Assembly: GCA_015039365.1 (NCBI GenBank)
Contig: WION01000092.1
Span: forward strand, 108,882 to 172,881
DNA from: Amanita rubescens
Lineage: Eukaryota > Basidiomycota > Agaricomycetes > Agaricales > Amanitaceae
Reading direction: 5' to 3'
DNA: 64,000 nucleotides
The notes beneath the pieces are model-generated. The model did no database searches and was not told the origin of the DNA. It was given only the letters and a program-made list of their open reading frames with translations. The first letter of the stretch is position 1, and every line of letters starts with the position of its first letter. The position numbers and the translations under genes are program-made. Below, one piece after another: positions 10,581-22,209 of this stretch.

Positions 10581-12189
10581 AGGGATGTCGAGATGCCGAT
10601 TTACACCTAATTAGGGTGGCAAACGTTTCATTGCCGCGCCGCGTGCTGGAGTTTCACACGCCTGCGACCGCATCTCATTGACTACGGCATGGCACATGTA
10701 TCAGGTTCTTCAGGCGACTTTGAGATGCAAGAACGCTGTTGATCTTGAGAATGTGCCTCACGTCTACTTTCGTATCCGTCCTTATGTAGCCATTTTTTTG
10801 TCGTGCATAGTCAAACACTTGCGTCAGCGTCCCTTTTTGGCTATATTTGCCCTTTGTATCCTGTATTTCGAGTGGAGCGAGTCCAGAGGACGCACAAACT
10901 CCGTAGCTAATTCGAAGAGGAAAATAGTTATATTTTAAAGTACGAAAGATGCCACACCGCTGTCATTGTTTCGCTGGAATTTTTCTAGTTGAGATGGTAA
11001 GATCGCTGTCAATTTATTGCAGTTGTGTCACACGTTTACTCCGCTTGACGTCATAGTAGTGATGGTATGATGCGTCCCGTAAACGCACAAATTTCAAATG
11101 GTTCTCTCTTGATAGTCAATGACTGAGGTGCAAATTAGCTTTGCTCACGCCTAAGTGAAAGAAAATGGTTCCATACGGTATTTTAGTCACTTCCCATTAA
11201 CAACTGAATTGTCTTCTCAACCCTCGCCATACCGGGCGCCGAGGCGCCCACCCCTCTTTAACGCCACGCGTGCTCGGATCCGAGCTAGCTATTCCAGGTT
11301 GCCATTCGGCCCGTCACCCAAGTTCGAGGTCGGGGCAGAGACTCGTGCCCCTGTTGGATACGCATTGAACACGCTGTTTGATGCTGGCGATTCGGGGGAC
11401 TTTCTACTAGGGGTGGCAGATAGAGGCAAGGCACCAGATCTTGCCAGGTTCAGTGTCCGACGCCATCGTATGCGTAAACCTGCATTTTCACTTTTGGTCC
11501 TGGACTCCTATCCAGATGCAGTTTGTGCAGACACATGAGGATCATGGATGAGGTAAAGACATGATGACGTGTCCACGTCAGCCGTCTTGAAAAAGAATGG
11601 AAATGGCGAGTCTGGCTTATGCGATTACGCGAGCAAGTCGTAGCGAAGAGCAGGAATTTATTTACGACATCTTTTGTCGCGATTGATTCCTTCCTGAGGT
11701 AAGGTTGAAATTGCTAGCTGACGAAGACAACGAACGCTCTGAGGAGGCGGACAAAGCCGAGGCGAATGTCACAGTTGTGACACATGACATCCAGCCCTCT
11801 TTATTTATTATCAGCTAATCAGCACTTAATTTACCTATTGCTGATGTCGATGAACACTCACAAGTTTGTGCTGAAATCGTGATAACTCAATCTTATGCGC
11901 TGCCTCCATGCTGCTATGTATTCAGAGCATCAAAGCTATATACCCTGCCATCGTATCCTTAATCCATCGATTTTGGCTTCCGGCGATCAACGCTGCTAGT
12001 AGTAACATTCCTTCGGCGCCCAGTGCGAGGTCTTAAGTTAGTTATTTAAATAAGTTACGTTCCATGTCCATTCAATCATGATGACGCGCGTTTGCTCGCG
12101 ACGAAATCGCGCATATCATCCGTTCCTACCATCCTGATATTCTGCTGCCATCCTGGTCATGGCTAATCAGGGAAAGTCGGGTGGACTAG

Positions 12190-12480
12190 AGGACTTTGGA
12201 AATTTTCACGCGGTAGCTATCGGGTTGACCTTCCAAATGTCCGGCGTTGTAAGCATTGTAGATGTTGACTTCTACTAAAAGTCCGAATGACAAAGACATC
12301 GGCTCTGCTGGCATTTTGATTCCTGTCAAAATACCTGAAACAGCCCACTGAGTTTGATTGCCTTGTTCGGTGTGGCCAGTGTTGTTGACGAGAAACCATT
12401 GGTAGTTGCCAGATCACGTGATACGTACACGTTCAAACTCCACTCGCGGGTTTGCCATCTACGAACGAGAAGGCTACCTC
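12190..12480 (-). pseudogene. Fragment of an unrecognised protein (unit 2B copy)
   Basis: This copy reads further than its sister: LVNNTGHTEQGNQTQWAVSG, ILTGIKMPAEPMSLSF, LLVEVNIYNAYNAGHLEG, then DSYRVKISKVL and a stop. A single frame change near 12405 separates this from LNVYVSRDLATTNG upstream. About 50 bases coding ILTGIKMPAEPMSLSF are absent from unit 2A. I do not recognise the family. The protein had a polar, beta-rich C-terminal part of at least 70 residues. Confidence 0.4.
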
Positions 12481-12629
12481 TCCTCATCGAAAGCTGGCCC
12501 AGAAATACAGAAGATAAGAGGACCGTTCATACTATTTCACATCAGAGGGTAAGGTGGATTTTCGCACGATGAAACTTAGCTAATTTGCGCACGATGAAAC
12601 CCGGGCCCCAGCTAACGTTGTTGACCTTC

Positions 12630-13640
12630 TCAGATGAATCTCGCCTTGTCGATGTTGTGGACGACAGAACATCAACTGCTTCGCATTTAACAACCAACCG
12701 AAGAGATTTTAAGACCAACGTTGTTGAGCAAGATGGGACCTGTGTGGTAACAGATGAGACAATCCGAAACTGCACTGCGTGCCATATATGATCCTCCCAT
12801 ACGAAGGGAAGAAACGTACGTCCGTACGAGTCTTCTATCGCAACTTTCTCACATAATCAAGTACATCTCGAACGCCGTCCGTCACCGAGGTGGAACAGAT
12901 GATTCCGCCGATGACATTAACGACATTCGGAATGGACTTCTGCTAACCGTCCTACTCCATAGCCTGCTTGGAGCTGCTGAATTAGCGTTCCTGGAGGTCT
13001 GCTGTTATTTCCACCCAGGGCCATTTGAAACTCAAGTATCTCATAGACCCCTAACTTTGCTTTGACTCTCGATGATATTCCTACCAGCCACCGAAAAAGT
13101 CGATCAAGAGAGCCCGGCCAGTCGCCTTACATTGCACCATTTCGTCAACTTACCTCAGCTTGGCCACATTCACGCTCCCCAGAATTCTGATGCGCGGCAG
13201 CCACAAGACACCGGCGAATGGCCACCTGCTATCATTATTGATCTCTTCTATGCCGTGGGTGCTATGAACGCATGAAGTTCAAAACCCTTTATCAAATATG
13301 TCCGAGAACAGTCGAGGAATGCTTATTACGACGATAATGACGACGAAGATTGTTGGATAGCACTGGACCAAGTCTTGTCGATGCACGGATGGGCGATCAA
13401 ACAACAGGACAATCTGGATCTGGATGTTACGCTCTACATAGCAGAAATAAAACGTCAAACATCCCCCGACAGAAAGTTGCATTGCTGATTTGATGGATGG
13501 CGTGAGCGCGCTGTGGATACAGTCTTCGAGGTGGGCAAGCCAAAGCCGGAAGATGCTCATGCTTCGAGTCTTGCTCGCAACGAAGGCGTTAAATGTGGTT
13601 ACAATCAATGGAGGGTGCCGTGGCACGAGTGTAATTAAGA
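12630..13640 (+). pseudogene. HNH-endonuclease-domain gene, broken (unit 2B)
   Basis: This is the sister of the HNH remnant in unit 2A, with the same RDFKTNVVE, CTACHI, DDINDIRNGLLLTVLLH and DTGEWPPAIIIDLFYAV blocks. It is more damaged: extra bases follow CTACHI, a TGG has become TGA after AMNA (near 13274), and the acidic tail is rearranged. Loss of function in both copies is the simplest reading. Confidence 0.6.
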
Positions 13641-13988
13641 GATAGGATTTTATTATTAACTCAAGTGCAACATAAAACTCTTTATTTGACATCGATATTG
13701 TACATAAGCAGCAGGACGGTCAGCACGATCGGCACTGGGCAACCTGTGAAAACAAGGGATCTCCAAGTCAGGTCTGTTTGCAGGGACACGCTCACGTGCA
13801 CGTTGCCCACTCAGATCGCATCCTGGTCGACGTGTCGGCCAACGTTAATCAAACACACAGATGGTCATTACAATAGCCAAATCCCAAGAACAAAAACGAC
13901 AAAACGACAAAACGACAAAACCGTGCTATTACATCTGCTGTAAACTTATGGGAGAACTCTGAACACTAGTATGGCTCCTCCGATCGCC

Positions 13989-14510
13989 TTATTTCTGGCA
14001 CCAACCATCGCTATTGGTGATATAGTCAACCGTACCATCAGGTTGCGTCTGACCGCCCGTGTTCGTTGCGGTGTCAGCATTATGACAACTCTGGTACATT
14101 GAACAAGTAAGCAACGTGCTTCCACCCTGTGGTGACGGTCAGAATGCGCCATTTGACAAAGGGAAAAGAAAAAGCAGACCTTGCCATTGACATCATGGTA
14201 ACCTAAATGGAGCTTAGTCTCTCGCTTTTCTCGAATTAGCAATTGACTTACTGTTGGCGAAGGTGCAGCCTGAGACAGACTCGCACGCAGCGACGCAAGC
14301 TGGAAGCAGAATTAAAAATCCGCCGGGCGAAGATAGAGCCTGCGCTTTACCTTTGGTAGTTGCGACGAGTTGGTAAGTGATGTAGTCAGCAGCCTCCGTG
14401 GCTCCGTCGAGATTATGGAAAGTCAGGTGGAAGTCGCCTCTCTTGACTATCGCAGTCGCCGATGCGACGGAAGCAGCAGAGAAAGCGAGGATGAGCGAAG
14501 CGAAGTGCAT
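13989..14510 (-). CDS. SSP5, small secreted cysteine-rich protein (subgroup II)
   Basis: The gene is nearly identical to SSP4 in exon 1 (signal peptide, VKR site). Changes include FHLTFHNLDGATEAADY, exon 2 CVAACESVSGC and a C-terminus ending GWCQK. Four exons join without a break. The tandem duplication of units 2A and 2B produced this pair, and the coding part has stayed open while the neighbouring HNH gene decayed. That contrast is indirect evidence that the SSP product is under selection. Confidence 0.8.
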
Positions 14511-14562
14511 AACGACTGTGAGTGGATATGAAGACGTGAGTCTGAAGTTGACCTCCTACGCT

Positions 14563-14760
14563 CCAGGTTAAATACCTCTGTTATGGTGCCCTGGACGCCT
14601 ACCACTCGTTCGGGACTTTTACATCCAGGAAGTCTATAAGCTCCCTTTTGCGCCAAGCTCTGTGGGACGTTTCAAAAGTCACTCGATCTTCGTTCAAAAC
14701 GTTACGTGGCGGGAAATGTTACGTCAAACGCCCTGACCGCTGACCACTCGTGTCGGAGGA
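14563..14760 (-). promoter_or_regulatory. SSP5 promoter elements
   Basis: The CCAGGTTAAATACC box is at 14563-14576. The proximal element GCCCTGGACGCCTACCACTC is at 14587-14606 and the distal one (TTACGTCAAACGCCCTGACC then GCTGACCACTCG) is at 14719-14750. Confidence 0.6.
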
Positions 14761-15889
14761 CTAGGGATGTCAAGATGCCGATTTGTACCTAATTAGGGTT
14801 TCATTGCTGTACCGCGTGGTAGAGTTTCACACGCCTGCGACCGCATCTCATTGACTACGGCACGGCACATGTATCAGGTTCTTCAGTGACTTTGAGATGC
14901 AAGAACGCTTGAGAATGTGCCTCACGTCTACTTTCGTATCCGTCCTTATGTAGCCATTTTCTTGTCGTGGATAGTCAAACACCCTTTTTGGCTATATTTG
15001 CCCTTTGTATCCTGTATTTCGAGCGGAGCGAGTCCAGAGGACGCACAAACTCCGTAGCTAATTCGAAGAGGAAAATAGTTATATTTTAAAGTACGAAAGA
15101 TGCCACAACGCTGTCATTGTTTCGCTGGAATTTTTCTAGTTGAGATGGTAAGATCGCCGTCAATTTATTGCAGTTGTGTCATACGTTTGCTCCGCTTGAC
15201 GTATATCAAATGGCTCTCTCTTGATAGTCAATGACTGAGGTGCAAATTAGCTTTGCTCACGCCTAAGTGAAAGAAAATGGTTCCATACGGTATTTTAGTC
15301 ACTTCCCATTAACAACTGAATTGTCTTCTCAACGCTCGCCATACCGGGCGCCGAGGCGCCCACCCTCTTTAACGCCACGCGTGCTCGGATCCGAGCTAGC
15401 TATTCCAGGTTGCCATTCGGCCCGTCACCCAAGTTCGAGGTCGGGGCAGAGACTCGTGCTCCTTTGGTCATGTTGGATACGCATTGAGCATGCTGTTTGA
15501 TGCTAGCGATTCGGGGGACTTTCTAGGGGTGGCAGAGAGTGGCAAGGCACCAAATCTTGTTAGGTTCAGTGTCCGACGTCTCATTTTCATCTGCATAGCG
15601 ACTTTTGGTCCTATCCAGATGCAGTTTGTGCAGACACATGAGGATGAGGTAAAGACATGATGACGTGTCCGCGTCAGCCGTCTTGAAAAAGAATGGAAAT
15701 GGCGAGTCTGGCTTATGCGAGTATGCGAGCAAGTCGTAGCGAAGAGCAGGAATCCATTTACGATATTTTTTGTCCTTCCTGAGGTAAGGTTGAAATTCAC
15801 GAAGACAACGAACGCTCTGAGGAGGCGGACAAAGCCGATGGGGATGTCACGGATGATGTGACGTGTGACATCCAGCCCTCTTTCGGGCG

Positions 15890-16500
15890 ACAAGCCCTGC
15901 ATGAAAGACTGCATTTGGGTTTACGATTTTTGTTGCGGACTGCGCTGGATTTGTTTGATCGCCGCGGTTCAGAGTTGCTCATGCTCAGGAGATGAAGGTA
16001 TGCGTGCAACTCCATTTATTATTCGTACACCCGGCTCATTAGTGCGCCCGCATCGTCAGCGCGTTAGATCTCCTAGGCTAGGAAAGGCTAGGTCACAGTA
16101 CCTCGATTCGCGGGAATAGATTGCCGACTTGGAATCTGAATCCAAAATCCAGCAATGATCCGCAGGGATGGCACGCGTTGATGCGAAAGGCTAACGGATG
16201 CCTTGTTTATTAGCTTTTGTTAGCCTGTGCACCTAACTGAGATAGGTGGCTGAAAGGCGGCTTGCTGTTGACCGGCAGCTTACCGGCAATAAACCCGAAA
16301 AAGGGTGGAAGGTGTGCTTGAAAGCTTCGACGCCTCAGATATATTGGTTTTTTTGTTTTGATTTTGAACCCAGACATCGTCTTAAGAGAAATGATGGAGC
16401 ACTGTAATTGAACAAATGACGAAGTCCCACTATTTACATCAAAAACGGACTTTGAACAGGCTTAAGGTGTAAGACTACGCGACGGTGCCTCCGATTGCCC
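15890..16500. other. No gene recognised
   Basis: This is the stretch between duplication unit 2B and the SSP6 3' end. It has no coding pattern I can support. A T-rich run occurs near 16342-16365. Sequence around 16200-16240 (TTGTTAGCCTGTGCACCTAA then CTGAGATAGGTGG) resembles the 3' flank of SSP3 and SSP8, so it is probably the equivalent SSP 3' flank in decayed form. Confidence 0.4.
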
Positions 16501-16503
16501 CAT

Positions 16504-17026
16504 TTAGATCTGGCACCAACCATCGCTATTGGTGATATAGTCAACTTGACCATCAGGCTGCGTCTGACCACCTTTGTTCGTAGCGGTATCAGCATAATGG
16601 CAATCCTTGTACATAGAGCAAGTAAGCAAAGTGCTTCCATTCTGTGGAAACCGTCAGAGCGCGTCATTTGACAAGGGAACAAGAGAAAGCGGACCTTGCC
16701 ATTGACATCGTTATAAACTAAACGGAGCTTAGTCCCTCGCTTCTCTTGAAATTAGTAATTGACTTACTATTGACGAAGTTGCACCCGGAGACCGCGTCAC
16801 ACGCCGCGAAACAGTCTAGAAAACAAGATTAATCACCACCCCGAACGAAGAGCGTCCGCGCCTTACCTGGGGTAGTTGCGACGAGTTTATAAGTGATGTA
16901 GTCAGGAGCCTCTGTGGCTGCGTCGAGGTTATAGAAAGTCGGGTAGAAGTGGCTTCTCTTGGATATCGGAGTCGCCGACGCGACAATAGCAGCAGAGAGA
17001 GCGAGGATGAGCGAAGCGAAGTGCAT
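16504..17026 (-). CDS. SSP6, small secreted cysteine-rich protein (subgroup II)
   Basis: Exon 1 gives MHFASLILALSAAIVASA, a SKR dibasic site and HFYPTFYNLDAATEAPDY, intermediate between subgroups I and II. Exon 2 gives CFAACDAVSGC, exon 3 YNDVNGK in place of YHDVNGK, and exon 4 TCSMYKDCHY and GGQTQPDGQVDYITNSDGW ending CQI. All splice sites are canonical. An in-frame ATG 17 codons upstream (17077) exists, but the signal peptide and the family alignment support the start at 17026. Confidence 0.8.
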
Positions 17027-17078
17027 TGTGACTGTAGGTGAATCCAAAGACGCGAGTCTGAAGTTGACTTCGTGCACG

Positions 17079-17340
17079 CCAGGTTAAATATCGCTGTTGT
17101 TTATGTTTTGTTTTCGCAATTGCCAGGCTGCTCACCGCTCGTATCGGGGAGCCCTGAACGTGCAAATGCCGTTTTGTGTACCTAACCAGCCTGTAAGCTC
17201 CTTTTTGTCGGCATTGTGCACACTTCACGAGTTAATGTGGCTGGCAATGCTGTAAGTGTCCTGATTGAACAGTCCTTCAAAATCCGCCAGTTACGTAGTA
17301 TTGTGACGTTAAGATGCCCTAACCGCTCATATCGATTTCG
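17079..17340 (-). promoter_or_regulatory. SSP6 promoter elements
   Basis: The AGGTTAAATATCG box is at 17081-17093. The proximal element GGCTGCTCACCGCTCGTATC is at 17126-17145. The distal one (TGACGTTAAGATGCCCTAAC then CGCTCATATCG) is at 17304-17334 and is the most eroded distal copy. Confidence 0.55.
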
Positions 17341-17595
17341 ATTGAAACAGCGGGTCAAGTTCTGCGCCGAACAGACTGGTAACAGTTTCATCGTTTTCAG
17401 CGGTGGTGTCCATTTCATCCCTTGATTGACATAACCGAGGATTCAATGCGTCCAGAGACGAGGGGAAGACGCGCGAGAAGCAGAAGACGCTTGCATGAAA
17501 TTTCACCAGATTGTCGCTAGCCAATTGGATCAGGTGACTTGCGAATGCGGTGGTAAAATTGTACTATACCTTGTCTGTCACTCTTTGGAGAAGTA

Positions 17596-17860
17596 TTAGA
17601 CCGCTCGCAATCTCTTGGGGAACCTCACTTCAACGATCAAGTCGGCTTTGAGGTGTTGGCCGTCAAACGGCGTAGAGTCCGGGGGTCTTAACTCGGCATT
17701 GGTACACGAATGATGATAGCCGCTTCCGTCTAAGGTGCATCGAGCCAACAGTAGTACAATGAGAGCAAATTCATTTTTGAGAAGGTACGTGAGCATGGAG
17801 GAGGAGGCGGCGATGATGAGAGAGAGCGAGGCGAAGACGACGAACTCATTGCTACCAGGA
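17596..17860 (-). pseudogene. Decayed small secreted protein of another family
   Basis: The minus strand reads FVVFASLSLIIAASSS, a signal-peptide-like stretch whose start codon is missing in that frame. It continues to CTLDGSGYHHSCTNAELR and ends ...FPKRLRAV before a stop at 17596. The DGSG...CTNAE pattern faintly recalls cyanovirin-N-homology proteins, but this is weak. An SSP-type promoter element lies upstream at 17963-18003. A related DGSG fragment may sit on the minus strand near 21760-21840. Confidence 0.3.
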
Positions 17861-17962
17861 TGTCTCTAGTTTGTAAATTCCATTTTTGCGTATGACCTGC
17901 CAACCCTGCGATATGGTATTCGATCATCCGTTCCGACCGAGTGACAATTCAAAAACTCACGT

Positions 17963-18003
17963 TAAGATGCCCTGGCCGCTCACCACTGATGCCAGAGAAT
18001 CAG
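17963..18003 (-). promoter_or_regulatory. Orphan SSP-type distal promoter element
   Basis: The block CGTTAAGATGCCCTGGCCGC then TCACCACT and a GAGAATCAGGG tail matches the distal element of SSP1/2. No intact SSP gene lies downstream, only the decayed secreted gene at 17596-17860. More upstream-type SSP sequence follows at 18050-18190. Confidence 0.5.
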
Positions 18004-18399
18004 GGTGCAGAAGTGTCATTTTTAAAACATGTGTAAGCATCGTGCCTAAAGTACAGTTATTTTTCATTGTTGGAGTCAACGAGATATGCGCGGACGCACA
18101 AATTCCATGATCGTTCCAACGAGAAGCACGTTTGAGACAATAAGACTGCTGTCAACTTCTGGAGTTTCAGGTCGACTGACATTACGTCACTCGATAAAGA
18201 TGAGTGTATCTCAGTCTGTTTTGAAGTCATTCCAGGTCCAGCATACATCAGGTAAGGACTCACCTACACTGCGGTGGCAAGACGGTTGTGAGAACATATC
18301 GCACGTCTGCTTGTTTTGGCATATTACCTTTCTGGACAGGTTAAGTAGCCAAGCAAGGTATACTAGTCGTATTCAACTCTGTAGCCGTTAGAAAATTAG

Positions 18400-20080
18400 A
18401 TATAAGCATTTTTTTTTCGCTGCTATGGACTCAGTACGTACTGATTTAACCCAACTCGGCTGGCACATAGAGTGGTTGGAGTCCGATCGCAAAAGTGAAA
18501 AGTTTTTCAATCTTGAATATGTGTTCGGCGAGATACAAAGGAAGAGAACAAAGACATTGTGATAAGGCGTTGATCAGATAACGACATGATAAGCTGTCAG
18601 CCGGTGTGGAGCATGGACCGAGGGTCTGACTTATGCGAGTGGGAAAATAAGTCATGACGAGCCTTTACAACCGTATTCCACCACAAAGAGATAAGTCAAG
18701 CGAGCGAGGTACGAGAGTGCTTGACGCAGATCTTTGGTGAGAGTCACGTGGATGCGGTCAGCGCGTCTTGCATCTGCACCGCGTCCATGCCACATACACG
18801 CGCCAGTTGAGAAGACGAGCCCGCGAGCTCGTCATCGTCTTTCGCCCCACCCTCCACTCCCTTTGCGCATTCATGACTGGGCAGTTGCGAATGCGGGACA
18901 TCGCATCGTCGAGCAGTCGCATCGCCGAGGACATCATGCAATGTCCTGCCGCCCTCCCACGATGCTCGACATGGCCCCGTTCTCAGCTCGCCGGAGCCCT
19001 TCGGGGCTCGCCCACACTATGCACCTGTATCACATCTACATAGAACACCGCGGAACATATCGAACCAAAGATGACCTCTTCCTGAGTTGAGTTGAGATGT
19101 GTCGCCGTTGAGAGAGGATCAAACGCGTGGACGTCACAAGTTGTGACATGAACTTGGCGCTTGCCATCCTCATCTAGACAACGATGACCTCTATCTCACC
19201 ATACACCCTATCCTGTTGACGTATCCTGTCGACGCCGAATTGAAAAGAGTGCGTAGTGGGCAACCCTTTGTCGCCCATCCTGCTGTGTTGAATATCCAGA
19301 GCGAGGTGGTACCAAGCGCACCCTGAATCACGATAGTACTTTGACTCGGATGAACCTCAGATATCCCATGTACTCCCATGTACTCCGATATGCGCCGGCC
19401 CTACTAGGACAGCGGAACGTAGTTATTTAAATAACTTGACGTTAATCGGATAACGTACATCGGCTTGCCCATGACGAAATCGCGTGCATGACAAATCCAT
19501 AATCTTCCACAGGTCTTCCATCAGATATGCCCATCGGCACCCGCCTCGCCATCGCGCCCGCCCAGGGGGAATGATCGCTGGAAATTCCGAAGGAAGCCGT
19601 CAAACTGAAGCTTTGTTGATCTGCCAGATCATTGATAGGGGCATCGTGTATCAGGATGTATCCCGATGGACAGACGTGGAATAAGTTGCTAAATCTGGAC
19701 ACGGGCTTAAGCGCACAACTTGCTTGAACCCTACCCCATGCCCCAGCATACCCCCTTTAACACCATGCCGATACGTGGCGTTGATCCGTGCCGGGACGAT
19801 TGTGCGGTGATGTTAAAAACCGGGAAGGTACCCGTTTGTTTCCTCATGTATGGTACATTACATATGCACAAACCGGTTAGTAACTCCCTGAAAAAGGTTT
19901 GGCAGCAGGGCTGGCTGATCCTCTCCCTAAATAGACATGATATGGACGACTCGAACACTCATGACGAAAGTCTACTCTCGAGACCAAATTGGGGACAAAT
20001 ACTATTACAGCAAGTGCATTTTGTACAGGCTCAAAGCTTTAGACTGCACGGCATCATCACAGTGGCACCTCCGATCGTCC
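18400..20080. other. No gene recognised
   Basis: No supported gene. The stretch 18730-19050 is visibly more GC-rich than its surroundings and open in several frames at once, but none has recognisable domains or splice structure. A pattern resembling the CGTTACGTTAA-type promoter block is absent. The 19.1 kb area has one of the GTCACAAGTTGTGACATG-like motifs that recur near duplication unit ends. Confidence 0.4.
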
Positions 20081-20085
20081 TCATT

Positions 20086-20612
20086 TTAGTATGAGAATTG
20101 GCACCAACCGTCACTCCCAGTGATATAGTCGACTTTTCCATCTGGTTGCGTCTGACCGCCGTAATTGGTAGCCTCCGAAGCATTATGACATGTCTTGAAC
20201 ATCGCGCAAGTAACAAGGTTGCTTCCGTTCTACGCGAGAAGGTTAGAGGACGTCGGTATATACAAGAAGGATCATAGCCGACCTTGCCATTGACATCAAA
20301 GTACGCTAAAGTGGGTTTAACATCATATTATTTGGGAATTAGGAATTGCCGTACTATTGACGAAGCCGCAGCCATCGACCGCATCGCAAGCATAGAAGCA
20401 GTCTGGAATCACGATTAAACATCGTCAGAAGAATGAAGAGCAGTAGCCTAACCTGGGATGTTGACGGTAAGCGTATAAGTGAGATAGTCGGAAGCTTCGA
20501 TTGCTGCGTTGAGATCAAGGAAAACCGTGTGATAGGCAAGGGCCCTCTTGGTTGGAACAGCCAACGCGACAACAGCGGTAGAGAGAGCGAGGACGAGCGA
20601 AGCAAAGTGCAT
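20086..20612 (-). CDS. SSP7, small secreted cysteine-rich protein (divergent member)
   Basis: This is the most divergent intact member. The signal peptide is MHFASLVLALSTAVVALA, followed by a TKR site, then YHTVFLDLNAAIEASDYLTY and LTVNIPG at the exon 1 end. Exon 4 gives TCAMFKTCHN, ASEATNYGGQTQPDGKVDYI and TGSDGWC, with a slightly longer C-terminus (QFSY). All cysteines are kept. An alternative ATG six codons upstream (20630) would only lengthen the N-terminus with MTLPLT; the family start is preferred. Confidence 0.75.
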
Positions 20613-20660
20613 TGTGAGGGGTAATGTCAAGACACGAGTCTGAAGTTGACATCTTGGGAG

Positions 20661-20892
20661 TCGAAGTTAAGTATCGCTATTGTTACGATATCCAGACCGC
20701 CCAACGCTCGTATCGGAGACAGGCTTAGGGGTCTTGAGTTATGTGAGCGTTTGGGCCTGGCATGGAAGCTGTGGTCGGCCGGCATTGCGAAACGTACCAT
20801 CGCAGGATGATCGAACGTCTGCCCGAACCACCGCTTACATGGTGTGAATCGTGACGTTAACATGCCCTGACCGCTCACCATTGGTATTGGAA
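20661..20892 (-). promoter_or_regulatory. SSP7 promoter elements
   Basis: The core box has drifted to GAAGTTAAGTATCG (20663-20676). The proximal element is AGACCGCCCAACGCTCGTAT (20694-20713). The distal element is well preserved: TGACGTTAACATGCCCTGAC then CGCTCACCATTGGTATTGG (20852-20890). Confidence 0.55.
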
Positions 20893-21891
20893 AACTAGGG
20901 ATGTCAGTTCTTGAACCACGTGCAACTGTCGTTGCCTAACTGGGATTCGTCACAAGGTTTCATTGATGCGGCCTTTTTTCCCTTTATTTTAACCAAGCAC
21001 GGGATTCATAAGAAAGGATACAAGAATGGTCGTAAAAGGAAAACGGAGAAAAATGACATTTGCGTGAAGTGTGCTGTGCGCAGGCATTCCGATGAACAAA
21101 GGAATTAAGTTATAAAGTGAAACTACCGGATCGGTAAAATTGCTGTCAACATCTCGTGATCCTAGATGTGCCTCATCTACTTTGCTCAACATTATCTTGC
21201 CCAAGAAGGATTAATGCGCCTCAGCTTCTTTAACCGCTTTCCATTCAGAGAAGAGACACATACGAATCTAATTTTGTTTTCACTGTCCCTTTTGGGTAGA
21301 TTGCTTTTCCATGAAGCGGGATAGACAGAAGAAGTCGGATTCCATAACCAATTCGATCAGGAGAAGAGTTTGAGGCTGTTGTGAGTCTGCTGTCAACGTC
21401 TTGTGGACGTGCTTCGCTTCATCTTACGGCTCTGAACAAGGTTCAATATGTGTCAGTCTTATTCTGCAAGCCGCAGAAAAAATAAATACCAATAATTAAT
21501 CAATAAATACTGTGCCTGATTTCGGTTGCACAGTTGGGAAATACCCGAGTCAGTTTGACCTCATGTGTCCAGAGTTTTTGCCGATTGTATCGCAAGAATC
21601 TTTTGCCGCTTCCTTGGGTACCCTGCCCAATACGTGTCTTCGTGATTGTCCTTTTTGTCAAGTTGCGCCGTTGCTGAGTCCATCACCGGCGGCAGACTTT
21701 AAAGCAGGGATAAACATTGGGCATCGAACTGATGAGATTAAGCGCAGCAGTAGCTTCCAAAGCCCAGTTGAAGCACCATCCAAGTCACCCGTGGTCCACA
21801 AAGGATCCCAGCCGCTTCCGTCTGAGGTACCGTTGTGCACTCGGCATTGTTCGTCCCACAGAATGAGGTCTCGACCAATGGACGAGCTTAG

Positions 21892-22209
21892 AGTAGACTG
21901 ATCGTTATCTGGTTATCGACTTCAATTGGACTTCACTGTCAGACCGGATGGCGCCAAGACAACGGATGGGGTAATCGATGGCTGGGTAAAGCGAATTGGG
22001 CCGTCGAAGAGCTGCAATCTGATTCCGAGGGCCCTTCCTCATACTTTAAATTTCAATTTGTGAAAGGAGGAGAGGTTTCGCGGGAGCTCTGGTTGGCATC
22101 AAAGGAGAAGTTAAGAGACGCGAGCTGGATTGAGCGTACGCTGGAAACTCACTATCTGGTTTTTTATGAGACTAATCACCTCCCTCGTGATAGAACACGT
22201 AGAACGTAG
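21892..22209 (+). other. Coding-like open frame without start codon
   Basis: About 105 codons are open on the plus strand, with a protein-like composition: GWRQDNGWGNRWLGKANW, then SSYFKFQFVKGGEVSREL and DASWIERTLETHYLVFYE, ending in a stop at 22207-22209. There is no ATG in frame. It is either an internal or terminal exon of a gene whose other parts I cannot place, or a remnant. The family is not recognised. Confidence 0.3.

Larger units (their letters stand above)
7955..11800. repeat. Tandem duplication unit 2A (carries SSP4)
   Basis: About 3.8 kb is repeated directly at 11815-15880, and the two units abut. Shared content in order: AATCAGCACTTAATTTA left end, a minus-strand gene fragment, a broken HNH gene, an SSP gene with promoter, and a right end with ACGAACGCTCTGAGGAGGCG followed by GACATCCAGCCCTCTTT. 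The copies differ by indels of one to about 300 bases. Confidence 0.75.
11815..15880. repeat. Tandem duplication unit 2B (carries SSP5)
   Basis: This is the second copy of the unit at 7955-11800, directly adjoining it. It is longer mainly because of about 300 extra bases at roughly 13625-13930, which contain three ACGACAAA-type units in a row at about 13890-13920. Confidence 0.75.

Noticed and set aside
15468..15914. 148-codon minus-strand ORF in unit 2B
   Set aside because: The equivalent position of unit 2A is not open in this way, and the composition is not protein-like.
18734..19090. Overlapping ORFs in a GC-rich patch
   Set aside because: Openness in several frames is explained by base composition; no motif or family.
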